Positions 17,601 through 25,244 of a stretch of DNA of 41,456 nucleotides are shown here, in pieces. Made by a program: the position numbers and the translations under genes. Position 1 is the first letter of the stretch. Each line of letters opens with the position of its first letter. A model generated the notes under the pieces. That model was not told the DNA's origin and ran no database searches. It worked only from the letters and a program-made list of their open reading frames with translations. This stretch comes from Acidobacteriota bacterium (GTDB lineage Bacteria; Acidobacteriota; Blastocatellia; Pyrinomonadales; Pyrinomonadaceae): the NCBI GenBank assembly GCA_018269075.1, contig JAFDVJ010000056.1, forward strand, positions 7,895-49,350. The letters are read 5' to 3'.

Positions 17601-20510
17601 CGGATCGCTCAGATCGACGAGAAAAGTTTCGTCCTGTTCGACCGTCTGGTCGCCGACGACCGTGACCGGCAGCACGGCCTGCGTCTGCCCGGCCGGAATC
17701 GTCAGCGTGCCCTGGCCGCGCACGTAGTCCTGCCCGGCCGTCGCCGTTCCGCCGCCCGTCAGATACTGGACGAAGATCGGCTTTCCGCTGGCCGCCGAAA
17801 GCGTCACCGGCAGATTGAACGGGGTCGTTCCCGAATCTCCCTCGGCCTGGCTGAGATTCCCGATCGACAGCGCCGGCGGGCCGTCGTTGTCGACGATCGT
17901 GACGATCGTCCGGTTGTTCGAAATGACTCCGTTAAGAGCGTTGGTCAGATAAAAAGCGAATTTCTCGTCGTATTCGTCGACGGCGTCGCCTTTGACCGTC
18001 AAAGAAACGGTCTTCGTGGTTTGCCCGGGCTGAAAGACGAGCTCGCCCGCCGCCGGCAGATAATCGCGCGAGCCGCCGGCTTCGAGCAGCTCGCTTTCGG
18101 CCAGCCGGGCGGCGATGTCCGAGAACGGGGCCGTGTAATATTTCACCCGGACGGGCCGGGTCGAGGGCGCGCTCAGGCTGACCGTCACGCTGAGCTGCGT
18201 ATCGGACGCGTCGCCTTCGGTGACGCTGACGTCGGCGCTCGTGCCGATCGTCGGGAAGTTCGCCGCCGGCGCGGGCAGGCAGGAATTCCGGGCCAGCGAT
18301 ATCTGGCCGACGCCGTAATCGGACGTCACCAGATCGGGCTTGCCGTCGCCGTCGAAATCGGCGGTTTCGAGGCCGCGCGGCGCGACGCCTGCGATCGAGT
18401 TGACGATGCGGGGGAAAAGTCCCTGACCGTTGCCGTACAAGATGGCGATCCGGTCGTCGTTGGCGCTGAAAGTCCCCTGATTGGCAACGGCGAGATCCAT
18501 ATTGCCGTCGCCGTCGAAATCCGCCGCGATCATCGATTTCGGGCTTTTACCGACCACGTATTCGGCCGGCGCGCCGAAGCCGCCCTTGCCGACTCCCATC
18601 AGGATGTCGACCTTGCCGTTCGAGCCGTTGGAGCCGGTCGGGGCGCTCGTCGCGGCCAGATCCGGAATGCCGTCGCCGTTGAAATCAGTCGTGTAAATAT
18701 GCGAGTTGGCCTGACCGATCGGGAAGCTGCTGAGCGGCGTGAAGGTGTAAGTGCCCGTGCCGAGATAAATATGCGCGGCAAACGACAGGATCGCCAGATC
18801 GGTTTTGCCGTCCTGGTTGTAATCGCCGGCCGTCACGCTGCCGACGAGGTTATCGACGTTGATCTGGTTTCTGAAGATAAAGGACCCCTGCGCGCTGTTC
18901 TGGTAAATGCCGACGCGGGTCGTATTGGTCGAGAGCGGCAGAACCAGATCGATATACTGGTCGTTGTCGATGTCGATCAGCACCGGTTTGCCGGTGTTCC
19001 GAAACTCCGGCATCGAGGTTTCGATCGCCGGCTGAAAAGTTCCGTTGCCGTTGCCGTAAATGACGGCCGATTTGGAGACGCCGCCGTTTTGCAGAAAAGC
19101 GAGAATGTCCTGATGATGATCGTTGTTCAGATCGCCCGTCAGGATCAGTCGCGGAATGACCGAAACCGGCACCGAGGTCAGCGAACCGAGGCCGCTGCCG
19201 TTGCCGAAGGCCACCCAGATCTTCATCGAGTCGCTGCCGGTGACGACGTCGGTTTTTCCGTCCTCGTTGAAATCGGCGATCGCCGTGTCGTTGATGACGT
19301 TATCGTCGACGGACGTCTGATCGACGCCGATATTGCCGGTTCCGTCGTTCGGAAAAACGGCGAACGAGCTGACCGAGCTGCTGGAAATACCGAAATCGCG
19401 AATCCCGTCGCCCGTAAAATCCTCGTAGAAAAGCTTGATTTGACCGCTGATTCCCGGGGCCAGCTTGGTTTCCTGAAAGGCTCCGCTGTTATCGCCGAGG
19501 CGGATCGAAAACAAACCCTTCGCGATATTGCCGACCACGTCGAGTTTGCCGTCGCCGTTGACGTCGATAAGGCTCAGCCGGGACAAATCGCCGGCCGAAT
19601 CGGGGACGCGCGGCTGGGCGGTGAAGGTCCCGTTCCCGTTGTTCTTCAGCAGCGCCGTGAACGGCGAATTGCCGCTTACCAGACCGTAAGTGTAAATATC
19701 CTTGTCGCCGTCGCCGTCGACGTCGCCGGCCGCCACTATACTGACGGTTCCCGCGCCGCTGATCGGCACGACGACCGGCGTCTGCAGGCCGTTGACGCCG
19801 CCGTAGATGACGCCGACTCCGTTGGTATTGGAAAGCGAGGTCAGAATATCGGCGAGGCCGTCGTTGTTGACGTCCGCAAGCTCGAAACCGCTCACGAAAT
19901 TATTCGGAATCGAAACCTGCACCTGGCTGCCGAAGCCGCCGGTTCCGTCGCCGTAGTAAACTTCCAGCGTGCTGTTCGAAAAGACCCAGCCGACCAGATC
20001 GAGTTTGTCGTCGCCGTTCAGATCGGCCGAACTGAACCAGAGGGCGTTGCTGCCGAGCAGCAGTAAATGCGACTGCGGGAAATTGCCCGCGCCGTCGCCG
20101 TAATAAATGCGCGCCGGCGTCAGCAGATCGATTTTTCCGTCGTTGTTGAAATCGCCGGCGATCAGGTAAAAGGACGTCGAATTGGAATCGATGATCCGGG
20201 GCGCCTCGAAGCGGCCGTTGCCCAATCCGTTCTGGACGACCAGCGTGTTCTGCGAGCCGTACTGGACGGCGATGTCGAGACGGCCGTCGTTGTTGAAATC
20301 GCCGACCGCCGTGTCGCCGGCGGCCTGATAGGTGTTCGTCAGAATGCTTTTCCCGAAAACGGGCTGGTCGCAGGCGACGATTTGATTTTGCGAAGCGTCG
20401 GCCGGCGGATTTTGCATAAAACCGCCTTCCGACAAAAAGTTGAAAAAGGGCAGAATGACTGCCAGCAGCGCGGGCGCCGCGTGATTCATTAGTAATTGTT
20501 GAAGCAGCAT
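14613..20510 (-). CDS. Giant secreted modular protein: FG-GAP/VCBS repeats, Calx-beta domains, TolB-like PD40 repeats
   Basis: 1965 residues from ATG 20508-20510, chosen because AGGAG lies 6 nt upstream; a longer frame to 20654 has no such support. The N-terminus MLLQQLLMNHAAPALLAVIL is a plausible export signal. Order: FG-GAP/VCBS beta-propeller-like repeats (about 40-750; DFNNDGKIDL, DVDGDGDKDI, DFDGDGKPDL, Ca2+-binding style); four Calx-beta domains (about 755-1210; EGDSGT, TATAGQDYV, EQDETFLV motifs); PD40/TolB-like propeller repeats (about 1220-1695; SISSDGRIIAF, DIYVRN, LVSVNSAGT); then C-terminal VCBS repeats (about 1700-1965; PADYDGDGKTDIAVF, FGLAGDIPVAADYDGD). There is no sorting tail or TM anchor. 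Probably a surface or released adhesion/binding protein; no catalytic motif seen. Confidence 0.92.
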   Translation of the reverse strand: MLLQQLLMNHAAPALLAVILPFFNFLSEGGFMQNPPADASQNQIVACDQPVFGKSILTNTYQAAGDTAVGDFNNDGRLDIAVQYGSQNTLVVQNGLGNGRFEAPRIIDSNSTSFYLIAGDFNNDGKIDLLTPARIYYGDGAGNFPQSHLLLLGSNALWFSSADLNGDDKLDLVGWVFSNSTLEVYYGDGTGGFGSQVQVSIPNNFVSGFELADVNNDGLADILTSLSNTNGVGVIYGGVNGLQTPVVVPISGAGTVSIVAAGDVDGDGDKDIYTYGLVSGNSPFTALLKNNGNGTFTAQPRVPDSAGDLSRLSLIDVNGDGKLDVVGNIAKGLFSIRLGDNSGAFQETKLAPGISGQIKLFYEDFTGDGIRDFGISSSSVSSFAVFPNDGTGNIGVDQTSVDDNVINDTAIADFNEDGKTDVVTGSDSMKIWVAFGNGSGLGSLTSVPVSVIPRLILTGDLNNDHHQDILAFLQNGGVSKSAVIYGNGNGTFQPAIETSMPEFRNTGKPVLIDIDNDQYIDLVLPLSTNTTRVGIYQNSAQGSFIFRNQINVDNLVGSVTAGDYNQDGKTDLAILSFAAHIYLGTGTYTFTPLSSFPIGQANSHIYTTDFNGDGIPDLAATSAPTGSNGSNGKVDILMGVGKGGFGAPAEYVVGKSPKSMIAADFDGDGNMDLAVANQGTFSANDDRIAILYGNGQGLFPRIVNSIAGVAPRGLETADFDGDGKPDLVTSDYGVGQISLARNSCLPAPAANFPTIGTSADVSVTEGDASDTQLSVTVSLSAPSTRPVRVKYYTAPFSDIAARLAESELLEAGGSRDYLPAAGELVFQPGQTTKTVSLTVKGDAVDEYDEKFAFYLTNALNGVISNNRTIVTIVDNDGPPALSIGNLSQAEGDSGTTPFNLPVTLSAASGKPIFVQYLTGGGTATAGQDYVRGQGTLTIPAGQTQAVLPVTVVGDQTVEQDETFLVDLSDPLNATLANTRGSATILNDDIGGTVQFSSAAFTTNDSNNGVQISLTRTGGAGGGVSIRFRTQAGTAIPGQDYTEVETTVVFGPGDTARSVFVPVIVDQLDEPDETVNLILDNPVGLTLGTPSTAVLTIQDLEDQPNLSIADASVIERDTGTATMQFYLRLSRPSQRPVSVSFATADQTATAGVDYLAAAGIFTIPPGVTRKALSVTVLGDFQYEQDETFFVNLTNPVNAALTDNQAVGRILNDEINAASQTALISINRTGNGSGNSDSLEPSISSDGRIIAFESYAYDLAETDTNNTRDIYVRNTRTGETRLVSINQAGTDSGNCNSLKPVVSGSGRFVAFNSCASTLTSSSTQLSTTSVYLRDLQTNQTRIVSVDANGAAVNGDVAAISDDGRYVVYQSRDQNVTGIPDTLSFNDIFVRDMQTGVTRMATVNSAGSGPANADSGNTDFLQRNVRITPDGRYLLFPSSATNLVAATSAGGVNLFVRDLQNQVTVPVSGNANNSQLVGADALGCLSSDGRYAVFSTANGTLVGNDPNNNSDVFRRDLSNNSVTLVSVNAAGTTSGNGGSAAPFCSADGRFVSFESTAGDLSPVADTNTVPDIYWRDLDSGTTKLVSVNSAGTNGGDQFSSTRGISADGQIVFFMSAAGNLLSDPIDNNVNFDLYIRDVPANTTKAVSVNEAGTTVGNQPTTRGAIAAGGNVVTFASGATNLVANDTNGLGGDIFAFTKDLPPTPLVDFDGDGKTDLSVFRPADSVWYISESSNGNYRQQQFGLSQDVTVPADYDGDGKTDIAVFRNGTWYLLFSRNNSFSAVAFGQSGDVPAPADYDGDRKADLAVFSQGVWRIRESSDLNVRAQQFGLAGDIPVAADYDGDHRADIAVFRAGIWYVFQSLDYGVRIEQFGIAADKPVPGDYDGDGKTDFAVFRPASGGWYVHLSHDGSYITTQFGISTDVPLRGDFDGDGKADIAVFRDGTWYITQSSDQFVRINQFGIANDRPLAQ

Positions 20511-20874
20511 TTGGACTCCTATGAAGTATCGGTGTCGATATAAATGTAAAAATTTTTTCGGACCTCGGTTAAAGGCTTTCTCAGGATCCGGACGGGTAGC
20601 GGCTCGACCGTCGAGGGGAAGAATGGCTCGGAGAACAAGCCAGACTTTGATCAAATTTAACTGAGAAAACTATTTAGTAAGAATCAACATCGTTCGATTT
20701 GGTTGTTCTGACCGAAAAAAAGTTTTTCGAACGTCGAGAAAAAATGTTATTCGTCGATAAGGTTCAATTCGACTTTAAGCAAACGAAACCGATTTGGCAA
20801 GCGGGTTTTGATGAGCAGGCGGTCGGCCGCCCTTTCGAAAGCGGCGGGAAAAGACGTTTCTCAGACGGCGGCCT
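20511..20874. other. Spacer upstream of the giant gene
   Basis: The 364-bp spacer holds the Shine-Dalgarno of the giant gene at 20514-20519 and an AT-rich stretch around 20535-20560 that could contain its promoter. No gene-like frame with supporting signals and no array repeats are seen. Confidence 0.5.
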
Positions 20875-21714
20875 TCATCGTTTGGCGCGGGGCTTCAGCT
20901 TCATAAACCAGAACGGCTCGAAGCGGGTGCTGATGACGTCGCCGGGTTCCAGAAATTCCTGACCCTCGGCGGAACGGGACTTCATTCTGACGGTCGCCGT
21001 TTTTTTCGTGACGGCCACGATCTCGCTTCCGGACGGGAAAAACCAGGTCACCATCTGCATCCCGATTTTCAAACCGTCGTCGCGGCCCTTGTCGATCACC
21101 GCGAATCTTTTCCCGTCGGCGGACTTGATGCTCAGAACCGTCGCGCGGACGGGCGCTTTCAGCAGCAGATCGTTCCAGCCGCCGGGCAGATCGGGCAGCC
21201 CGACGACCGGTGTTTCGACGCCTTCGCGCCGCAGGAAAAAATAATTGGCGAAGCCGATTCCCGTATCTTTTCGCGGCTCGGTCCGCAGATTGACGGCGTT
21301 GGCGAAATTCTTCAATTCGGTTTTATCGAGCAGATAAAACCGTTCCGACCATTTGAGGACGATCTTTTCGAAGTATCGCGAAGGCGGGATGATCGATTGG
21401 TTCGGCGAAGCCCAGCGCCGGTAATTCAGGACTCTGAATCTGACGATGCTGCCCGAGACCGAAAAAGTTCCCGAATCCTGCGGGTAATTCAGACAATCGT
21501 TCGGGTTCTTCGGATTTACTTCGCAGGAATCGCTCATCGCGCTCGCCGCGAAGGTCCCGTCCGGCCGGAGGATGATGTTATGCGAAAAAAACTCGCTGGA
21601 AATGGAATAGGTTCCGGCGATTTCGGCGGGCGTGAAACGGGCGGTCTGAGCGAAGGCGCCGGTCGTCAGAAAAGCGCAGCAGAGGAACAGGAAAATCCGA
21701 AATCGACGGTGCAT
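20875..21714 (-). CDS. Hypothetical secreted protein with FlgT-C-like end
   Basis: 279 residues, beginning MHRRFRIFLFLCCAFLTTGA with a signal peptide cleaving near AFAQ. The N-terminal half has a lipocalin-like beta pattern (AGTYSISSEF, LRPDGTFAAS, DSGTFSVSGS). The C-terminal part (VIDKGRDDGLKIGMQM through EPGDVI) has the G-x2-DG-x2-x-GM pattern seen in FlgT C-terminal-type beta barrels. No enzyme motif. It starts 4 nt after the stop of the upstream VOC gene, so the two form an operon. Function unknown. Confidence 0.8.
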   Translation of the reverse strand: MHRRFRIFLFLCCAFLTTGAFAQTARFTPAEIAGTYSISSEFFSHNIILRPDGTFAASAMSDSCEVNPKNPNDCLNYPQDSGTFSVSGSIVRFRVLNYRRWASPNQSIIPPSRYFEKIVLKWSERFYLLDKTELKNFANAVNLRTEPRKDTGIGFANYFFLRREGVETPVVGLPDLPGGWNDLLLKAPVRATVLSIKSADGKRFAVIDKGRDDGLKIGMQMVTWFFPSGSEIVAVTKKTATVRMKSRSAEGQEFLEPGDVISTRFEPFWFMKLKPRAKR

Positions 21715-21718
21715 CTTC

Positions 21719-22099
21719 TTATGATTCGACCTTCCACGGCGGGTTTTTGCGGATCTCGCCGCCGTAGAAAAGACAGACGCGGTTGCCGGCCGGGTCTTTG
21801 AGATACGCTTCGCGCCAGAGCCACGGCTGATCCTGCGGGTCTTCGTCGAATTCGAGGCCGGCCGCTTTTAATTCCGCGACGCGCGCGTCGAGGTCCTCGC
21901 ATTCGAAATAAAGGACGATCGACGAAGCGGTCTCGGCGACGTCGGTCGAATGCACCGAGAGCGTCGCGTCGCCGTCCGGGCATTCCATCCGCGCGTAACG
22001 CGGCAGCGAATCGACGATCAGCTTCAGACCGAGCTTTCGATAAAACCCGACCAATTCTTCCGTCCTGCTCGTAAAGATCGTGACCTGATTAAGATTCAT
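21719..22099 (-). CDS. VOC-family (glyoxalase/bleomycin-resistance fold) protein
   Basis: 126 residues with two beta-alpha-beta-beta-beta modules. The first has MNLNQVTIFTSRTEELVGFY and LGLKLI; the second has FECEDLDARVAELKAAGLEF and ends with the YLKDPAGNRVCLFY signature. Candidate metal ligands are weak in the first module (Gln5 in place of His), so catalysis is uncertain. GAGGA lies about 6 nt before the ATG. It is the first gene of an operon with the secreted protein at 20875-21714. Confidence 0.88.
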   Translation of the reverse strand: MNLNQVTIFTSRTEELVGFYRKLGLKLIVDSLPRYARMECPDGDATLSVHSTDVAETASSIVLYFECEDLDARVAELKAAGLEFDEDPQDQPWLWREAYLKDPAGNRVCLFYGGEIRKNPPWKVES

Positions 22100-22258
22100 A
22101 AACTGTCCTCGGCGTTAAACCCGGATTTGTGATCGACGCCCGCCGCGTTGTTCGCCGCGCTTCGCGCTTCACGTTCGCGAAGCGCGCGACCGCCTGTCAG
22201 GCTGTCGCATATCTTCTGCGAAATCCGCAAAGGAAACGAAAACGATGCTCGAGCAGAC

Positions 22259-22283
22259 AATCCGAAATCCGAAATCCGAAATC
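22259..22283 (-). repeat. Heptanucleotide array at a stop codon
   Basis: Three to four ATCCGAA units. On the minus (coding) strand the BamD-like gene's TGA merges into GATTTCGG repeats. The rest of the 182-bp spacer to the VOC gene has a CGCGCTTCGCG/CGCGAAGCGCG inverted repeat near 22154-22190. Confidence 0.9.
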
Positions 22284-22740
22284 ACTTGTCCTTGCCGAGC
22301 GCCTTCAGCGTTTTCTCGGCGTCGTTCCTGAACTTGCTGTTCGGGTATTTCTCGACGACCATCGTCAGATACATTTTGGCGTCCTCGCGGAGCTTGGCCG
22401 GGTCGTATTTCTTTTTGTCGTCCTCGGTCGCCGTCGGCAGCAGCTTCTGCTGGCCCTTGTTGTCGGCCAGATAATAGCTGCTCATCCCGGCGATGTAGAG
22501 AAACTCGTCCATCTTCGAAAAATCGGGATAGGCGGCGAAGGTCTCCTCGAACCGCAGCAGCACGGCGCGGTAGGCCTTTTTGAGCTTGAAATAGTTCTGC
22601 GCGACTTCGAGATTATGTTTGGCGTCGGCCTCGAGAATCGGATCGACCGGCATCTGCGGGTCTTTCTGCGCGAACGCGCCGCCGGCCGCGAAGGCGAAGA
22701 CGCTTAAAAATAAACCGAAGAATAAAAATGCTTTTTTCAT
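22282..22740 (-). CDS. Small secreted TPR/BamD-like protein
   Basis: 152 residues. The signal peptide MKKAFLFFGLFLSVFAFAAG cleaves near AFAQ. The mature part is helical with TPR-like pairs: A-x-NYFKLKKAYRAVLLRFEETFAAYPDF and KMYLTMVVEKYPNSKFRNDA. These 'A-x...YP.S' patterns are as in BamD/YfiO and YbgF-type outer membrane proteins, but the protein is shorter than BamD and lacks a lipobox Cys, so it is not a classical BamD. Likely periplasmic scaffolding. It begins 6 nt after the stop of the upstream gene, so co-transcribed. Confidence 0.82.
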   Translation of the reverse strand: MKKAFLFFGLFLSVFAFAAGGAFAQKDPQMPVDPILEADAKHNLEVAQNYFKLKKAYRAVLLRFEETFAAYPDFSKMDEFLYIAGMSSYYLADNKGQQKLLPTATEDDKKKYDPAKLREDAKMYLTMVVEKYPNSKFRNDAEKTLKALGKDK

Positions 22741-22746
22741 AAACAG

Positions 22747-23583
22747 TTATTTTATCTCAATTGCGATCGTATATTTCAAATCCGTTTCGTTGTTGTTGAT
22801 GACGTCGAACGTCAGATCGCCGTCGGCGTTGATCCTGAGGACGAGCCCGTTTTCGTTCGGCAGTTCGTCGCCGTCGCCCGATTTGAGATAAACGGGCGAA
22901 TTCGGCCGGTCGGTCCGGACGGTCAGCGTCTGGCCGGCGGCCGCGCGGACGACGAATCTTTTCCGGTCGGACGCCGGGATGCGCGCGGTCAGCGTCGTTT
23001 TGAACGCGCCTTTCGCGAAGACGATCCGCTGCGCCGGGTAAAGCGCGCGGCGGGTCGGCCGTCCGTCGTCTATCATCCGGCCGCCGCGCAGCCGAAAACG
23101 GTTCGTGACGATGAATTCCGGGCAGCAGAGACCGCTCCCGCCTTCCTCGTAGCTTTCGACGACGAGCCGCCCGCCGACAACCTTCGCGCTGACGAGCCCG
23201 CCCTCGGCGCGGTCGCCGCCCGCGATCCGCCCGACGAGCCGCGGCCGGTTGTTTCGGATCGAATAGACGTAGCCCTCGGTAAAGCTGCCGGTGCCGCCCG
23301 GCCGGCAGGCGGTGATGACGACCGCTTCCTCGCGCCCGTCGCCGTCGAGATCGCCGTACGCGACCGACTGCACGCGAAAATCGCTGTAAAGACCGGAATC
23401 CGCGTCGTCCGACGGTTTTATCCATTGGCCTTTGACGATCCGGTAATCGGCCGGCTCCGCTTCGCCGCAGAGCGCCGGAAAAGTGAAATTCTTAAAATCG
23501 ATCCGCCGCCCGCTCGTCTGCGCCGCCGCCGGCAGAGCGCCGAAAACGGCGAGCACGAAAAATATCTTCAAAAAATTGTTCAC
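22747..23583 (-). CDS. Hypothetical secreted protein with one FG-GAP-like motif
   Basis: 278 residues, signal peptide MNNFLKIFFVLAVFGALPAA ending AAQ. Near residue 80 the segment VAYGDLDGDGREEAVVITAC resembles an FG-GAP/Ca-binding loop. The middle has a Cys pair (GLCCPEF), and the C-terminal ~80 residues (AAAGQTLTVRTD to DVINNNETDLKYTIAIE) form a beta-sandwich-like pattern as in pre-peptidase C-terminal domains. Function unknown, envelope location likely. It is the first gene of a two-gene operon with the BamD-like protein. Confidence 0.82.
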   Translation of the reverse strand: MNNFLKIFFVLAVFGALPAAAQTSGRRIDFKNFTFPALCGEAEPADYRIVKGQWIKPSDDADSGLYSDFRVQSVAYGDLDGDGREEAVVITACRPGGTGSFTEGYVYSIRNNRPRLVGRIAGGDRAEGGLVSAKVVGGRLVVESYEEGGSGLCCPEFIVTNRFRLRGGRMIDDGRPTRRALYPAQRIVFAKGAFKTTLTARIPASDRKRFVVRAAAGQTLTVRTDRPNSPVYLKSGDGDELPNENGLVLRINADGDLTFDVINNNETDLKYTIAIEIK

Positions 23584-23650
23584 TGGAACGGCTTCCTCAG
23601 GCGGTTGGATGCAGCGGGAGGAGAATAAGATGTCGGGCGGGTAAAGCTAT

Positions 23651-23730
23651 GAGTTCCGCCTTCAGGCGGCCCGGCGTTTCAAATGGAAAAAATTTCCGAT
23701 GAAACGCCGGGCCGCCTGAAGGCGGAACTC
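23651..23730. repeat. REP-like palindrome, copy 1
   Basis: Perfect 31-bp arms (23651-23681 and 23700-23730) start GAGTTCCGCCTTCAGGCGGC. Each arm itself folds (CCGCC-TTCA-GGCGG). It lies between the converging ends and starts of the secreted operon and pntB. The related copy is at 40074-40160. Confidence 0.85.
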
Positions 23731-23745
23731 AGAACCTTTAAACTT

Positions 23746-25170
23746 TTATTTTTTCGAATCGATCAGCTGGGCGAGGATCGCGTCGACGTTCTTTTTGGCG
23801 TCGCCGAAGAGCATCCGGTTGTTTTCCTTGAAAAAGAGCGGGTTTTCGACGCCCGCGTAGCCGCTCGCCATTCCGCGTTTCATCACGATCGAGAACTGCG
23901 CCTTCCAGACTTCGAGCACCGGCATTCCGGCGATCGGGCTGTTCGGGTCGTCGAGCGCCGCCGGGTTGACCGTGTCGTTCGCGCCGATGATCAGCGCGAC
24001 GTCGGTTTCCGGAAAGTCCTCGTTGATCTCGTCCATTTCGAGCACGATGTCATAAGGGACCTTCGCTTCGGCGAGCAGGACGTTCATATGCCCCGGCAGC
24101 CGGCCGGCGACCGGATGGATGCCGAAACGGACTTCGATGCCGCGTTTGCGAAGGAGCTTCGTGATCTCGGCGACCGCGTGCTGCGCCTGCGCGACGGCCA
24201 TTCCGTAGCCCGGCACGATGATCACGTGGCGCGCTTCGGTTAAGAGATGGACGGTTTCCTCGACCGAGATCGGCGTCACTTCGCCCTCGGGCTGCGTGCC
24301 TTCGGCCGGCGCGGTGCCGCCCGTCGTGCCGAAGCCTCCGGCGATGACGCTGATGAACGAGCGGTTCATCGCCTTGCACATAATCGCCGAAAGGATCGCG
24401 CCGGATGAACCGACGAGCGCGCCGGTGACGATCAGCAGGTCGTTCGAGAGCATAAATCCGGCCGCCGCGGCCGCCCATCCCGAATAGCTGTTGAGCATCG
24501 AGACGACGACCGGCATATCGCCGCCGCCGATCGCCGCGACCAGATGGACGCCGATCACGCCGGCGATCGCCGTCATAATCAGGAGCGGCGTCAGACCGTT
24601 CGGGTTGTTCATAAACTGGTAGCCGAGCCCGATGCAGACGAGCATCATCACGAGGTTGAGCAGATGCCGGCCGGGCAGCATCAGCGGTTTGCTCGAGATC
24701 AGCGCGCGGAGCTTGCCGAACGCGACGATCGAGCCGGTGAACGTGATCGCGCCGATAAAGACGCCGACGAAGACCTCGATCTCGTGGATCGACTTTTCGG
24801 CGCCCGCGAGCTTGTTCGGCTGCAGATAGCTGCCGTAGCCGACGAGGACCGCCGCGACGCCGACGAAGCTGTGGAGAATCGCGACCAGCTCGGGCATCGA
24901 CGTCATCGCGACGCGCGCCGCGAGGACCGCGCCGATGATCACCGCCGGGATGATCACGGCGATCAGGATTCCGTAGTCGTTGACGCGGAAAACGGCGGTC
25001 GCGACGAACGCGATCGACATACCGATGATGCCGAACAGATTTCCGCGACGCGACGTCTCGGGGTTCGACAAACCGCTCAGGCTCAGGATAAAGAACGCGC
25101 TCGCCACGATGTACGAGACGACCAGTAAGTTGCGGGCCGAATCTGGATTTGAAAAAAGATCGTTGAACAT
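23746..25170 (-). CDS. pntB: NAD(P) transhydrogenase subunit beta
   Basis: 474 residues. PntB forms, with PntA, the proton-translocating transhydrogenase of the inner membrane (NADH + NADP+ to NAD+ + NADPH). About nine TM segments occupy 1-275 (for example [40 protein letters not shown]). The C-terminal NADP-binding domain III has [43 protein letters not shown] and [16 protein letters not shown]. All family landmarks are present. It is downstream of pntA by 74 nt, so an operon. Confidence 0.97.
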   Translation of the reverse strand: MFNDLFSNPDSARNLLVVSYIVASAFFILSLSGLSNPETSRRGNLFGIIGMSIAFVATAVFRVNDYGILIAVIIPAVIIGAVLAARVAMTSMPELVAILHSFVGVAAVLVGYGSYLQPNKLAGAEKSIHEIEVFVGVFIGAITFTGSIVAFGKLRALISSKPLMLPGRHLLNLVMMLVCIGLGYQFMNNPNGLTPLLIMTAIAGVIGVHLVAAIGGGDMPVVVSMLNSYSGWAAAAAGFMLSNDLLIVTGALVGSSGAILSAIMCKAMNRSFISVIAGGFGTTGGTAPAEGTQPEGEVTPISVEETVHLLTEARHVIIVPGYGMAVAQAQHAVAEITKLLRKRGIEVRFGIHPVAGRLPGHMNVLLAEAKVPYDIVLEMDEINEDFPETDVALIIGANDTVNPAALDDPNSPIAGMPVLEVWKAQFSIVMKRGMASGYAGVENPLFFKENNRMLFGDAKKNVDAILAQLIDSKK

Positions 25171-25244
25171 TGATTTTTGTTAGTGTCTGTAAATTTCTGC
25201 CGTCCGACCGTCAGGTCGATTGATTGCCGCGGATTTCCCGCGCG

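Noticed and set aside
14667..20066. 1799-codon plus-strand frame opposite the giant secreted gene
   Set aside because: Antisense artefact of GC-rich repeats; its Arg/Asp/Val-biased sequence has no recognisable domain, while the minus-strand frame has clear repeats, Shine-Dalgarno and terminator.
20699..20962. 87-codon plus-strand frame near the end of the 279-residue gene
   Set aside because: It overlaps the real minus-strand gene and lacks start signals and protein-like composition.
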